Below are positions 25,753 to 34,092 of a stretch of 37,128 nt of DNA, piece after piece; within the stretch, counting starts at the first letter, position 1; each line of letters opens with the position of its first letter. The notes below the pieces were generated by a model. The model was not told where the DNA came from, ran no database searches, and worked only from the letters and a program-made list of their open reading frames with translations. The position numbers and the translations under genes were made by a program. Source of the stretch: Pirellulaceae bacterium (GTDB lineage Bacteria; Planctomycetota; Planctomycetia; Pirellulales; Pirellulaceae); assembly GCA_030748485.1 (NCBI GenBank), contig JASMLW010000067.1, positions 1 to 37,128 on the forward strand. The letters run 5' to 3'.

Positions 25753-26366
25753 CAGCGCTCCCACTTCTGCTTTTCTCGCACGATCTGCTTGAACCTCGCC
25801 ATCACTCGGCTCCGCGCCACATAGACCGATCCGACCGAGAGTTTCAATTCGGCCGCCGTCGTCCGAATATCTTGTTCTTCAACGCACGTCCGCCAGAAAG
25901 CGAGCCAGGTTGATTCGCGAAACTCACCGCGAATGTCCTCCGCCGCCCAGCGGAACAGCTGGCGTTCGTACTCTCTGTCGAATTCTCTGTCTAACTCGGC
26001 GCCTTGGGCGTCGGTGTCGACCGCCGCTTCTTCCAGCAACTCAGCCAATTGGATGTCGCTCACCGACCGCGGTTGCCTGTCCTGCTGTTTCAAATAGTTG
26101 ATCATCAAGTTGCGAGTGATTCTGTAGAGCCACCCGCGAAACGACCCAGGTTCCCCGTTGGAACGCCAGCGGTCGATCGCGTTGGAAACGGCGACGAGGA
26201 CGTTCTGAGCCAGATCCCACGCATCGGCGTCCTGGAGTCCATGTCGTCGAGCCAAGCGATAAACAACCGGCTGATAGATCTCAACGAACTCGTCCCATGC
26301 GGATTCCTCGCGCGGAGTCTGAATTCGCTTCAACAGGCTCGGTCGTGTTTCGGGCAACTCGTTCAC
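25752..26366 (-). CDS. ECF-type RNA polymerase sigma factor
   Basis: A 204-residue sigma-70 family factor. Region 2 is clear at about 20-92 (FVEIYQPVVYRLARRHGLQDADAWDLAQNVLVAVSNAI, with the -10 recognition helix at RGWLYRITRNLMINYLKQQ). Region 4 is at about 150-200 with helix-turn-helix TTAAELKLSVGSVYVARSRVMARFKQIV. There is no region 1 or 3, so it is ECF type. The start is GTG at 26366, with GGAG seven bases upstream; a longer frame opens at 26483 but has no coding character. Its stop overlaps the kinase start (TGATG). It probably directs transcription of its own operon and of linked envelope genes, with activity controlled by the coupled kinase. Confidence 0.92.
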   Translation of the reverse strand: MNELPETRPSLLKRIQTPREESAWDEFVEIYQPVVYRLARRHGLQDADAWDLAQNVLVAVSNAIDRWRSNGEPGSFRGWLYRITRNLMINYLKQQDRQPRSVSDIQLAELLEEAAVDTDAQGAELDREFDREYERQLFRWAAEDIRGEFRESTWLAFWRTCVEEQDIRTTAAELKLSVGSVYVARSRVMARFKQIVREKQKWER

Positions 26367-26473
26367 GCAAGGCTCCGAAGAGTAGAACAACCGCAACCCG
26401 CCAATCTTACACGGCCCCGCCGAGAAAAAACGAAATCGGCGGCCGGCGACTGGGGATGCGGCCGTTTCGAGGA
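26367..26473 (-). promoter_or_regulatory. Sigma-factor upstream region with hairpin
   Basis: On the minus strand CCGCCGA and TCGGCGG can pair around a 12-base T-rich loop (about 26416-26441). It could end the nucleotidyltransferase transcript, but no T-run follows the stem. TGTAAGAT about 38 bases before the sigma-factor GTG looks like an extended -10 box, without a convincing -35. Both are weak calls. Confidence 0.3.
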
Positions 26474-27445
26474 TTACAGCCAACAGACCGATTCACCCTC
26501 GCTCCCGACGACAATCGTCTCGCCCCCACTGGCGTCGACTAGCAGTTGGCCGCGGATACGAACCTGTTCGCCGCGGCGAAAAACGCCTTCATGGGCCGTG
26601 ATGTAGCTGACGAGTTTCGCGTTGTCGGTCAAGCCGTACGTCGCGGGAAAGTAGAGCGACTCGGCCACCGACGCAATTTCGGCGACTCGTTCGATCGCGC
26701 CGCGCCGTTCGCTTGGACTTCCCTGGTTGGATTCCAGCGACCAACCGGAGCGGACCGCGCGGATGCTGAACTTCACACCTCGATGGACGCCCAGATGAAG
26801 ACGTCGCGCGGCGATCGTCGCCCGCGTTTCCGCCGGCACTTGGCTCGGCTCGTCGAAGCGCTCCGGTGCAAAAACGAACTCTGGCGTCTGGTACACACCG
26901 GCGAGGTTGTCGACCAGTCGCTGCGCGGCGTCGCAACCGAACACAACCAGGTCGATATCGGATTCACCCGTCCCTGGACTCCACAATAGCGAGTCGGTGA
27001 GCCCCAACGCGTCGATGGGCAGCCCCAAGTGATCGGACAGAGTGTCGGCGAGATCGAGCGCGTGCTGCTGCAACTCGTTGCGACGCGGATTGTCTCGCAG
27101 CAGTCGCAGCCCATCCGCCGAACGATGGACTTGCCGCACGCACTCCGACGGGACGCTCACGTATCCGTCGTCGTCGATCAAATTCGAGTGGCGTTGCGAC
27201 AGAAAGTCGACCGCTTGCCGATACGTTCCCCGCCACTTGCGGCGATTCCAGCGACCAACGGGAGCGGACGAACGACTACCGAACGGCAGCTCGCTCTGTG
27301 TGTGTGAATCATCAACGTACTTGAGGTTGGCGTAGACGGCGGCGGGCGGGTGATCGTAGCCGACGACGTTGAACAGCAGGCCGCCGTCGGCGGCGATGTA
27401 GTCTTTGTCTCGCAGGGGGCGGTCAACGGTAGGTCGATCGGACAT
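26474..27445 (-). CDS. Predicted nucleotidyltransferase, archaeal-like family
   Basis: A 323-residue cytoplasmic protein. Residues 149-170 (GLTDSLLWSPGTGESDIDLVVFG) fit the polymerase-beta-type nucleotidyltransferase signature, with Asp163 and Asp165 as metal-binding DxD after a Ser-containing loop. The N-terminal block RDKDYIAADGGLLFNVVGYDHPPAAVYANLKYV resembles, from memory, a family of predicted nucleotidyltransferases common in archaea. The C-terminal 60 residues (AHEGVFRRGEQVRIRGQLLVD and GGETIVVGS) look like an OB-type beta barrel. I chose ATG at 27445. Starting at 27493 or 27523 would overlap the divergent DUF1501 gene, although no start has a strong ribosome-binding site. Possible roles include nucleotide transfer to RNA or protein; neither the nucleotide nor the target can be read from sequence. 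Confidence 0.75.
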   Translation of the reverse strand: MSDRPTVDRPLRDKDYIAADGGLLFNVVGYDHPPAAVYANLKYVDDSHTQSELPFGSRSSAPVGRWNRRKWRGTYRQAVDFLSQRHSNLIDDDGYVSVPSECVRQVHRSADGLRLLRDNPRRNELQQHALDLADTLSDHLGLPIDALGLTDSLLWSPGTGESDIDLVVFGCDAAQRLVDNLAGVYQTPEFVFAPERFDEPSQVPAETRATIAARRLHLGVHRGVKFSIRAVRSGWSLESNQGSPSERRGAIERVAEIASVAESLYFPATYGLTDNAKLVSYITAHEGVFRRGEQVRIRGQLLVDASGGETIVVGSEGESVCWL

Positions 27446-27491
27446 CGGATGGTCACGCGCGAGTCGCATGTGGTGAAGGGACGGGAGCTTC

Positions 27492-28898
27492 ATGATAGAA
27501 TCTCTGCAAACCATGCTCAGCATACAACCTTCATTTCCGAGCGTCCCACATCGGCCAACTCGTCGCGAGTTGTTGCGGGCCGGGGCGATATCCGCGTTGG
27601 GTCTTTCCTGGCCTGACTTGCTGCGAGCCGAACAGGGGGCCGGCGACGCGGATCAACGAACGATCGGCTTCGGGCGGGCCAAGTCGTGTGTCGTCATCTT
27701 CCTGTTTGGCGGACCGTCGCAGCAGGATCTGTGGGATCTCAAGCCGGATGCTCCGACGGAGATTCGCGGCGAGTTCAAGCCGATCAATACGAACCTCGCC
27801 GGAGTGCGGATTGGCGAGCACCTGCCGCTGCTGGCCAAGCAGGCGGACAAGTACCTCATCGCCCGCAGCATGACTCACCGCGATTTCGAACACGGCTCGG
27901 CGTCGTACACGGCATTGACCGGCAAGCCGCATCCGCAGCCGGGAACAAACACGCCGGCCACGAAAGATGACTTCCCGACCTACGGCGCGGTCGTCTCGCG
28001 TTTGCGGCCGACGTCGTTGCCGCTGCCGAGCGCCGTCGTGCTGGGTCCGGTGATGCACCAGGGAAACCGGCCGCCGATGGCGGGACAGAACGCCGGTTTT
28101 TTGGGCGAGGCGTACGATCCGTTTCGCATTGCCGCCAACCCCAACGGCGCCGATTTTCGCGTCGCCGGACTGGAGACCCCGCCCGACCTCAATGCGATTC
28201 GCCTCAATCAACGATTTGAACTGCTGGCGCAACTTGAGAAGCGATTGGGTGAGTTTGACCGGAGCGCGGCTGCGGCGGGGATGAGCGAGTTGAAACAGCG
28301 GGCCTTTGGGCTGCTCGGATCGGCCGCGAGCCGCCGCGCGTTCGACCTGGCCGCGGAGCCGGCGCAGAGCCGCGAGCGCTACGGGCGGCATCGCTTTGGC
28401 CAGACATTGTTGCTCGCCCGCCGGCTTGTCGAGGCCGGTACGCCACTGGTGACAGTCAACTGGTCGCGGCAAAACGCCGACCAATGGGACACCCACAAAA
28501 AGAACTACAGCAAGCTCCGCGAGTTGCTCCCGCCGTTCGATAAGGGAATGGCCGCGTTCCTTGCCGATCTCGACCAACGCGGCTTGCTCGACAGCACGCT
28601 CGTCGTCTGCTTGGGCGAATTCGGACGAACTCCAAAGATGAACAAGGACGCCGGTCGCGACCATTGGCCCGACTGTTATTCGATGCTGCTGGCCGGTGGC
28701 GGACTCAAACGCGGCTACGTGTTCGGAGCGTCCGATCGACAAGCGGCGTATCCCGATCGCGATCCGATCGGCCCCTGGGACGTCGCCGCCACTTGTTATC
28801 ATCTGCTCGGCGTCGATCCTCTCGATCATGTCTACGATCGCATCGACCGCCCAGTCCGCGTCGCCGCCGGTCACATCGTCCGCGATCTCCTCGCTTGA
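27492..28898 (+). CDS. DUF1501 family exported protein (Tat-like signal)
   Basis: A 468-residue protein of the DUF1501 family, which is abundant in planctomycetes and structurally related to the alkaline-phosphatase/sulfatase fold. The N-terminus has twin arginines (RR at 24-25) followed by [20 protein letters not shown], as expected for a Tat signal. Family motifs include [59 protein letters not shown], and [30 protein letters not shown]. The start at 27492 has GGGAG four bases upstream. An internal ATG at 27513 would also keep the signal. It stands alone on this strand, without the DUF1553/DUF1549 partner often found beside such genes. Probably periplasmic; the reaction of the family is unknown. 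Confidence 0.9.
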   Translation: [468 protein letters not shown]

Positions 28899-29257
28899 TG
28901 AACGTTGGAAACAACCGCGGCCGGAATCATTGGATCGCGGTGGCGCGGGGCAGCGCGTGTGTGGAACGTTTGGTTGCAGCAGCAACGTCTGGTTCACCCG
29001 TGCTCAAGCACGGGCCTATGCCGCCTGCGGCGGAGGAGGGCGTAAACGCCCTCGTCTGTTGGAACGGTGACGCGGGGTGACACGAGTGTGGAACGTCGTC
29101 GCAGCCGCGACGAGATCGTTGGAACGCGGTGGCGCGGGGCAGCGCGTGTGTGGAACGTTTGGATGCCGCCGCAACGTCTGGTTCACCCGTGCTCAAGCAC
29201 GGGCCTATGCCGCCTGCGGCGGAGGAGGGCGTAAACGCCCTCAGTAACAATCAGCCG
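28899..29257. repeat. Intergenic direct repeats (123 bp, 189-bp period) with nested hairpins
   Basis: This 359-bp gap between convergent genes carries no gene. Two 123-bp copies, 28931-29053 and 29120-29242, are colinear without gaps and differ at only a few bases. Each holds a 7-bp stem with TCAA loop (28997-29014 and 29186-29203), a small CCGCC stem, and a 7-bp GAGGGCG stem with TAAA loop (29036-29053 and 29225-29242). Flanking sequence is also related: a third, shorter unit at about 29059-29119 shares TTGGAACG, CGCGGGG and GTGTGGAACGT with the long copies and has its own stem (CGTCGC with GCGACG). A minus-strand ORF crosses both copies in the same frame but only reflects the repeat. Confidence 0.9.
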
Positions 29258-31519
29258 TCAGCGGGTGATTTGGCAATCGGGTAACTTCTTTTGAAGCGCT
29301 GTGACGCCTTGCGCGGTCAATTGCGTGTTGACGACTCGGAGCGAACGCAGTTGTTCCAGTTGCTCGAGTTGAGGGATCGACGCGTCGGTCAACTTCGCGC
29401 CGACGAGATTCAACGATGTCAGACTCGTGTGTTTCCCGATCGAGGAGATCCCGCCGTCGGTGATCATCGGCCCGGCGAATCCTTCCGAGTAAAGCAGATC
29501 GAGACGCTCCAGTCGGCGCAGCGGAGCCAGCGCGGGCAGGCCCTTGTCCGTGACGCCGGTGAGGCTGAGGTCCAGACGGCGCAGGTGGGTCAGGCCGGCC
29601 AGCGATTGAATGCTCTCGTCGTTGACTCCGCATCCGTACAAACTGAGCACTTCCAGATTCGTCAGCTCACCAACCTTGGCGATGCCGGCCTCGGTGATCT
29701 TCGCCCGCTCGAAAGCCGTTTTCTTCAGCACCAGCGACCGAAGTTGTGGCATCTGCGCCAACACTTCGCAGGCGCCGTCCGCCACCTGCTCACAAACCTC
29801 CAGGTCGAGTGCGACGAGCTGCTCGAGTGACGATAGCGAGCGTAGCCCGTTCGCCGTCACATCGACTCCGGTCAGCTGCAACGCGCGCAGTCGTTTGGCC
29901 GCCCGCAGATGAGCGATCCCCGCGTCGGTCACCGACGTGCAAAGCTCGAGACTCAACCCGCGCACGTTCGCCAGCGCGGCGACCTGCCGCAATCCGTCGT
30001 CGCCCAGGGAAGAACCTGCGAGGTCGAGAAAGACGTCTTGCTCAATCGCGCTCAATCGCTGCTCAATACCCGAGTCGATTCGGCCGTCGCGTTGAATCGC
30101 GCCGTTGGGCAACCGCACGATCCGAATCGACGGTGCGTCGCTGCAAGCGTAGTCGAGAATCGAGCGCCGCCCCGGCTTTCGCATGTGCGATGCGACGATC
30201 AATTCATCGGGCGAAGGCGCGTCAACTCCGACCGTCGACGGACTCTTTGAGCGGACGTCGTAGGCGAACAAGCGATCTTTCTCTCGCAGCAGGAGCCGTC
30301 CGTTGGCGACGACTGGATGCGACCAACTGTCGCCGCCGGCTCCCGGCAATTGAAAGGAACCTCGCAACTGAAACGACTTGGGCGTAGCGGCGACCAAGGC
30401 AACTCGACCGTCTTGGTAGCGGAAGTAAATGCAACCGTCGGCGTAAACAATCGACGCCGATCCGACACCCGGACCGCGGCGCTTCCACTTGATCTTTCCC
30501 GTGGCGAACTCCAAACACGTCGGCAGGCCGTTGTTGCTGCCGTGTCCGCCAAAGATGTACTCGTCGAGCAGCATGACGCCGCCATGGTGATTCTGAAACC
30601 GGCTGCCATTGAGTTCGTAAACCGGTTCGGCGCCGACTCCGCCGGCGGTCTTCGACAGTTTGAGCAGCACACTTCCCGCGTTGTAACCGTTCGCTGAGAA
30701 GACGTAGTCGCCGCTCGTCACGGGCGTGGGAATGTTGGCCGTCTGATTGGCGATCGCGTTGTGTCCCCAGAGGAACTTCCCATCGCTCGCCCGGACACCG
30801 ACGACACCGCGTCCAACCAACTGCACGTACTGCTTCACGCCGCCGCCTCGGCTGATGACGATCGACGAGAAGCCGGCTCCCGGTCGACCGGCCTGGCCCA
30901 GTTCGGGCACGGCGGCGGTCCAAATTGTGTCGCCGGTCATTTTGTTGAGCGCGACGATGGTGGACGGGCCGCCGCCCGGCGTGCAGATCAGGCGGTCTCG
31001 GTCGATCAAGGGCGACTCGCCGTAGCCGCGCCCGGACATCATGACGCCGCCAAAATCGTCGAGAAAACTGCGCGTCCAGCGCGGCTCGCCAGTCGCTGCG
31101 TTGAGGCACCACAGGTTGCCGTCTGGGTCGAGCGCGTAGACGCGGTCGCCGTCTACGGTCGGCGTGGAGCAGGGGATTCGGGATGTCGCGCCGATGCGAC
31201 GACTCCACCGCAACTCGCCCGACTTCTCCTCCAAGCAGTAACAGAAGACGTCCTTGCCGCGGCGGCCGATCGTAAACACCGAGCCGTCGCTGACCACCAC
31301 GCTGGCGTACCCGACGCCGAGTCCTTCGCCGCGCCAAAGCAATGTCGGCGGAGCTGAACGCCAGTCCTGTCGCAACCCGACCTCACGAGATATCGCGTTG
31401 CGTTGCGGACCTCGCCACTGAGGCCAATCGTCTGCGCGCATCTCGTCGCAGACCGCCAAGAGAGAAAGCGCCGTGCAGACGAGTCGCCGGACTTTGGATA
31501 ACGAGGACAGCCGACTCAC
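29258..31519 (-). CDS. Exported PQQ-like beta-propeller fused to leucine-rich repeats
   Basis: A 753-residue protein. A signal peptide (about 1-29, ending MRA) leads into DDWPQWRGPQRNAIS, the standard opening of planctomycete PQQ-like propellers. Blades with the AxDxxTGxxxW-like pattern follow to about residue 400 (YALDPDGNLWCLNAATGEPRW, VGVRASDGKFLWGHN, CLEFATGKIKWKRRG). From about 480 to the end are leucine-rich repeats with motifs such as LSLELCTSVTDAGIAHL and RLDLSLTGVTDKGLPAL, closing with LPDCQIT. The GTG at 31519 overlaps the upstream HEAT-gene stop as GTGA, with GGAG seven bases before it. The longer frame to 31672 reads Arg-rich nonsense from the neighbouring gene. It is likely an extracytoplasmic binding protein; whether a cofactor is bound is uncertain. 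Confidence 0.87.
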   Translation of the reverse strand: MSRLSSLSKVRRLVCTALSLLAVCDEMRADDWPQWRGPQRNAISREVGLRQDWRSAPPTLLWRGEGLGVGYASVVVSDGSVFTIGRRGKDVFCYCLEEKSGELRWSRRIGATSRIPCSTPTVDGDRVYALDPDGNLWCLNAATGEPRWTRSFLDDFGGVMMSGRGYGESPLIDRDRLICTPGGGPSTIVALNKMTGDTIWTAAVPELGQAGRPGAGFSSIVISRGGGVKQYVQLVGRGVVGVRASDGKFLWGHNAIANQTANIPTPVTSGDYVFSANGYNAGSVLLKLSKTAGGVGAEPVYELNGSRFQNHHGGVMLLDEYIFGGHGSNNGLPTCLEFATGKIKWKRRGPGVGSASIVYADGCIYFRYQDGRVALVAATPKSFQLRGSFQLPGAGGDSWSHPVVANGRLLLREKDRLFAYDVRSKSPSTVGVDAPSPDELIVASHMRKPGRRSILDYACSDAPSIRIVRLPNGAIQRDGRIDSGIEQRLSAIEQDVFLDLAGSSLGDDGLRQVAALANVRGLSLELCTSVTDAGIAHLRAAKRLRALQLTGVDVTANGLRSLSSLEQLVALDLEVCEQVADGACEVLAQMPQLRSLVLKKTAFERAKITEAGIAKVGELTNLEVLSLYGCGVNDESIQSLAGLTHLRRLDLSLTGVTDKGLPALAPLRRLERLDLLYSEGFAGPMITDGGISSIGKHTSLTSLNLVGAKLTDASIPQLEQLEQLRSLRVVNTQLTAQGVTALQKKLPDCQITR

Positions 31520-32847
31520 GAGTCTTCTCCGGTCGCCAGGGCGTTCAGTTGATCGACGACCTGGTAGCGGAGGTCTTCGTCGTCGGCGAAGTACTCCTCT
31601 AGTTCGGCGAGCGGATCTTTCGTGATGTTGGTGACGATCGCCAGCGCCAAGTCGGCGAGCGGGTAGTCGCACCGCACGAGCGCCTGTCGCAACACGCCGA
31701 AGATCGCCTTGCTGGCGGGCGTGGCGAGGACTCCGTATTCGGCCAAGCCGGCGACGGCGCTGGTGACCACCGAACGCTCGTGGTCCTTCAGCAGATCGGC
31801 CAGATAGGGAATCACGTGATCCGGTTCGTCGCCAATGCGACCGAGCGCGTGGGCGGCGGCTCCGCGGACTTCGGCGCTGCGGTCTTCAGTGCACGCGATC
31901 AGATCATCCACTACAGGCAACGCGGCTTCCCGCAGCCATCCGAGTGACGTCAGCGCTTCGGTGCGAATGATTGGGTTCTTGTGCTGCAGTTGATTGACCA
32001 AGGTCGGCACGCACTCGGAAACTCCGTCCCGCGCGCGCAGCTCCCAGATCGAGGCCACCCGCTCGCTGTCCGTGCCGCCGGATACGTCGGCGATCAGTTG
32101 CTGAATCGTCCGGTCAGGGAAGGGCGTGGTCCGGTCGCGAGTGCAGATCGAATCACCCGTCTTGCGCAAGTACGTTGCGCCCGTCGCGAACGACTCGGCG
32201 GCGTCCAGCCGCAGACACTTACTCCAACCCGGCGCGTGCTCGTCGCGCAACCAGGCGAACAGGGCCATCGCGTAGCCGAAATCGAGCGCATTCAAGTAGC
32301 CCTGCTTTCCCATCGACCACGACGACCACTGTCCGTCCGTGACGTAGTTCTCTCGCATCACCGAATTGGCCGAGAAGATTCCAAAACCCATGTAGACAGA
32401 CAATAGATCCGTCACGAACTCGTGATCCGTTTCCTCGGCGTCGATCAGTTTGCCGCCGAGCAGCACGTGATGAGACAACTCGTGGACGAGCGTCGCGACT
32501 AACGACGACGCATCGCGCATCCGCGACTCGGCGACGCGGACGACAGCCGAGTTCTCCTCGAGCAACTCGTAAGTTCCCGCCGCGTCATCCATATCTTCAT
32601 CGGGGCAAAGTTCAAAACGGAGTTCGTGGACGTTCAGCTCCATGCGGTGGCAAACACGTTCGGCCAAACGGTCCATGCTCTCAACCGAATCGTCCAAGTC
32701 GGCGAACATCTGGTCGGACGGCAACACGACTTCGGTGGAGAGCATCCGCTCCAGACCGAGTTGTTCGGTCAGCCAGCGAAAGCGCAGCTCGATCCACGCC
32801 TTGCCGCGGGCGTCGAAGGGGCATTTTGTTTTGAAGAATCCGAACAT
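31516..32847 (-). CDS. HExxH metallopeptidase-like protein with C-terminal HEAT repeats
   Basis: A 443-residue cytoplasmic protein without signal peptide. The N-terminal half has a zincin site: VHELSHH with His122, Glu123 and His126, followed by ETDHEFVTDLLSVYMGFGIF, where Glu143 or Asp147 is a plausible third ligand. The C-terminal half (about 265-440) is a helical solenoid of HEAT type: PTLVNQLQHKNPIIRTEALTSLGWLREAALPVVDDLI, then CTEDRSAEVRGAAAHALGRIGDEPDHVIPYLADLLKDHERSVVTSAVAGLAEYG. The arrangement suggests a peptidase whose targets are recruited by the solenoid, or an inactive zincin scaffold. It is 44 bp after the sialidase-like gene and overlaps the PQQ/LRR gene by four bases (GTGA), so it is part of the minus-strand operon. 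Confidence 0.8.
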   Translation of the reverse strand: MFGFFKTKCPFDARGKAWIELRFRWLTEQLGLERMLSTEVVLPSDQMFADLDDSVESMDRLAERVCHRMELNVHELRFELCPDEDMDDAAGTYELLEENSAVVRVAESRMRDASSLVATLVHELSHHVLLGGKLIDAEETDHEFVTDLLSVYMGFGIFSANSVMRENYVTDGQWSSWSMGKQGYLNALDFGYAMALFAWLRDEHAPGWSKCLRLDAAESFATGATYLRKTGDSICTRDRTTPFPDRTIQQLIADVSGGTDSERVASIWELRARDGVSECVPTLVNQLQHKNPIIRTEALTSLGWLREAALPVVDDLIACTEDRSAEVRGAAAHALGRIGDEPDHVIPYLADLLKDHERSVVTSAVAGLAEYGVLATPASKAIFGVLRQALVRCDYPLADLALAIVTNITKDPLAELEEYFADDEDLRYQVVDQLNALATGEDS

Positions 32848-32891
32848 GCTCAGTCGTGATGAGAGTTAGCCGGCGGCGACCGTGATAAGCT

Positions 32892-34025
32892 TTACATTTG
32901 TACGATGCAAGCGTGGATACTCATACAGCCTGGAGAGCCGGCGTACCAGGCGAGCAACGCGCGGTCGTCGGGCAGGACTTCGATCGCTGGATGTCCGAAC
33001 GTCCACTTGCTCATATCCTCCCAGTACTGGTCGAAGTCGATATTCTCCAAACCTTGTGTGACGGCCCCGCGTTCCTCTTGAGTATGGACGAGCAGCTTTT
33101 GTTCGGCCGGCCACGACTGGCCGCCGTCCGCCGATTGCCACAGCGTCATCGATCCTGGACGATTGCGATCGACGACAAAGCCGAGCAGTCGCCCGTCCGA
33201 CAGTTGCGCCGGTGAGGCGATCTGGCCGGGAATGTTTGTCTCGCGAATCTCGGCGACTTCAATGTTGGACGCCGTCAACTTGAGCGTCGTGAAGTGAACT
33301 CGAAGGTCGCGCTGCTCGCTGCGATCGTGAGTCCAAAAGAGGGCGGCCGCTTCGCCGGCCCCCGATAAGCGGCAGAGGCGTTGGTCCCAGTAGTAGATCG
33401 CTTGCCGCGGATCGCGGCCGACCAACAGCGGCTCCCCAAATGTCTCACCGCCGTCCTGCGTAGCGATCACCCAGGCCGCGTGGCGCGCCGGTTCGGGGTC
33501 GTCGAATTCTTTGAAACTTTCAAAGGCGAACGCGATCAGCCCGTCGGGGAATCTCAGCGCCGGGCCGGTCGTCGCGCAACCCGTCAGGCCGGGAGTTGGC
33601 ACTTCTCTCCAGTCGCCCCACGTCGCGCCCGAGTCGGTTGAGACGGCGACCAGCTGTTTGGATCGCAGGATCCCTTCGGTTTCCGGATTGTAGAGCGGAC
33701 GGTTGGGATCGCTGCGATCAAACCAGGTGGTGAAGCAGAGCAACCGCCCCGGTTCAACCTCCACCATCTCGGCGGCGGCCAGCGAACCGGGGACGCCGTC
33801 CACCGTCGTTTCGAATTGGCAATCGACGCCGCTCCACGTCGCCCCGCCGTCCCGCGACCGGCTGACGGCCACCGTATTCTCGGACCCGTGCTTCGTGGGG
33901 CCGACTTGGTATCCGCAGAGAATGTCGCCCGACCGAAGTTGGCAGAGACTCGTAAAGTACGCGATCCGCGGCTGCGGCGCGTGCGTCGAGGCGTCGTAGA
34001 CGACCGCGCGTGAGACAACTTCCAT
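32892..34025 (-). CDS. Sialidase-like (BNR/Asp-box) six-bladed propeller protein
   Basis: A 377-residue propeller protein with four Asp boxes of type SxDxGxTW: SRDGGATW (57-64), STDSGATW (129-136), TQDGGETF (189-196) and SADGGQSW (near 309). This places it in the sialidase/exo-alpha-sialidase superfamily, which in planctomycetes includes many glycoside-directed proteins besides true neuraminidases. PRIAYFTSLCQLRSGDILCGYQVG near the start and GHPAIEVLPDDRALLAWYAG near the end are common in this group. No signal peptide is visible at ATG 34025, so it may be cytoplasmic, which is unusual for a sialidase. I cannot assign the catalytic Arg triad or the Tyr/Glu pair, so activity is not assured. It follows the DUF1501 gene by 67 bp and precedes the HEAT gene by 44 bp. 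Confidence 0.82.
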   Translation of the reverse strand: MEVVSRAVVYDASTHAPQPRIAYFTSLCQLRSGDILCGYQVGPTKHGSENTVAVSRSRDGGATWSGVDCQFETTVDGVPGSLAAAEMVEVEPGRLLCFTTWFDRSDPNRPLYNPETEGILRSKQLVAVSTDSGATWGDWREVPTPGLTGCATTGPALRFPDGLIAFAFESFKEFDDPEPARHAAWVIATQDGGETFGEPLLVGRDPRQAIYYWDQRLCRLSGAGEAAALFWTHDRSEQRDLRVHFTTLKLTASNIEVAEIRETNIPGQIASPAQLSDGRLLGFVVDRNRPGSMTLWQSADGGQSWPAEQKLLVHTQEERGAVTQGLENIDFDQYWEDMSKWTFGHPAIEVLPDDRALLAWYAGSPGCMSIHACIVQM

Positions 34026-34092
34026 GGCGAACGAACCCGATTGCGCGAAAGTGTTTTTCGACTGCCGTTGATACTGTCGATTGCTGTCGATT

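Noticed and set aside
27531-28997. A 488-codon minus-strand ORF opposite the DUF1501 gene
   Set aside because: Antisense shadow of a gene with conserved family motifs; the composition is low-complexity Arg/Gln and it runs into the intergenic repeat.
28927-29250. A 107-codon minus-strand ORF with a twice-repeated peptide
   Set aside because: It is the translation of the two 123-bp intergenic repeats; the period 189 is divisible by three, so the frame is kept by chance. No start signal.
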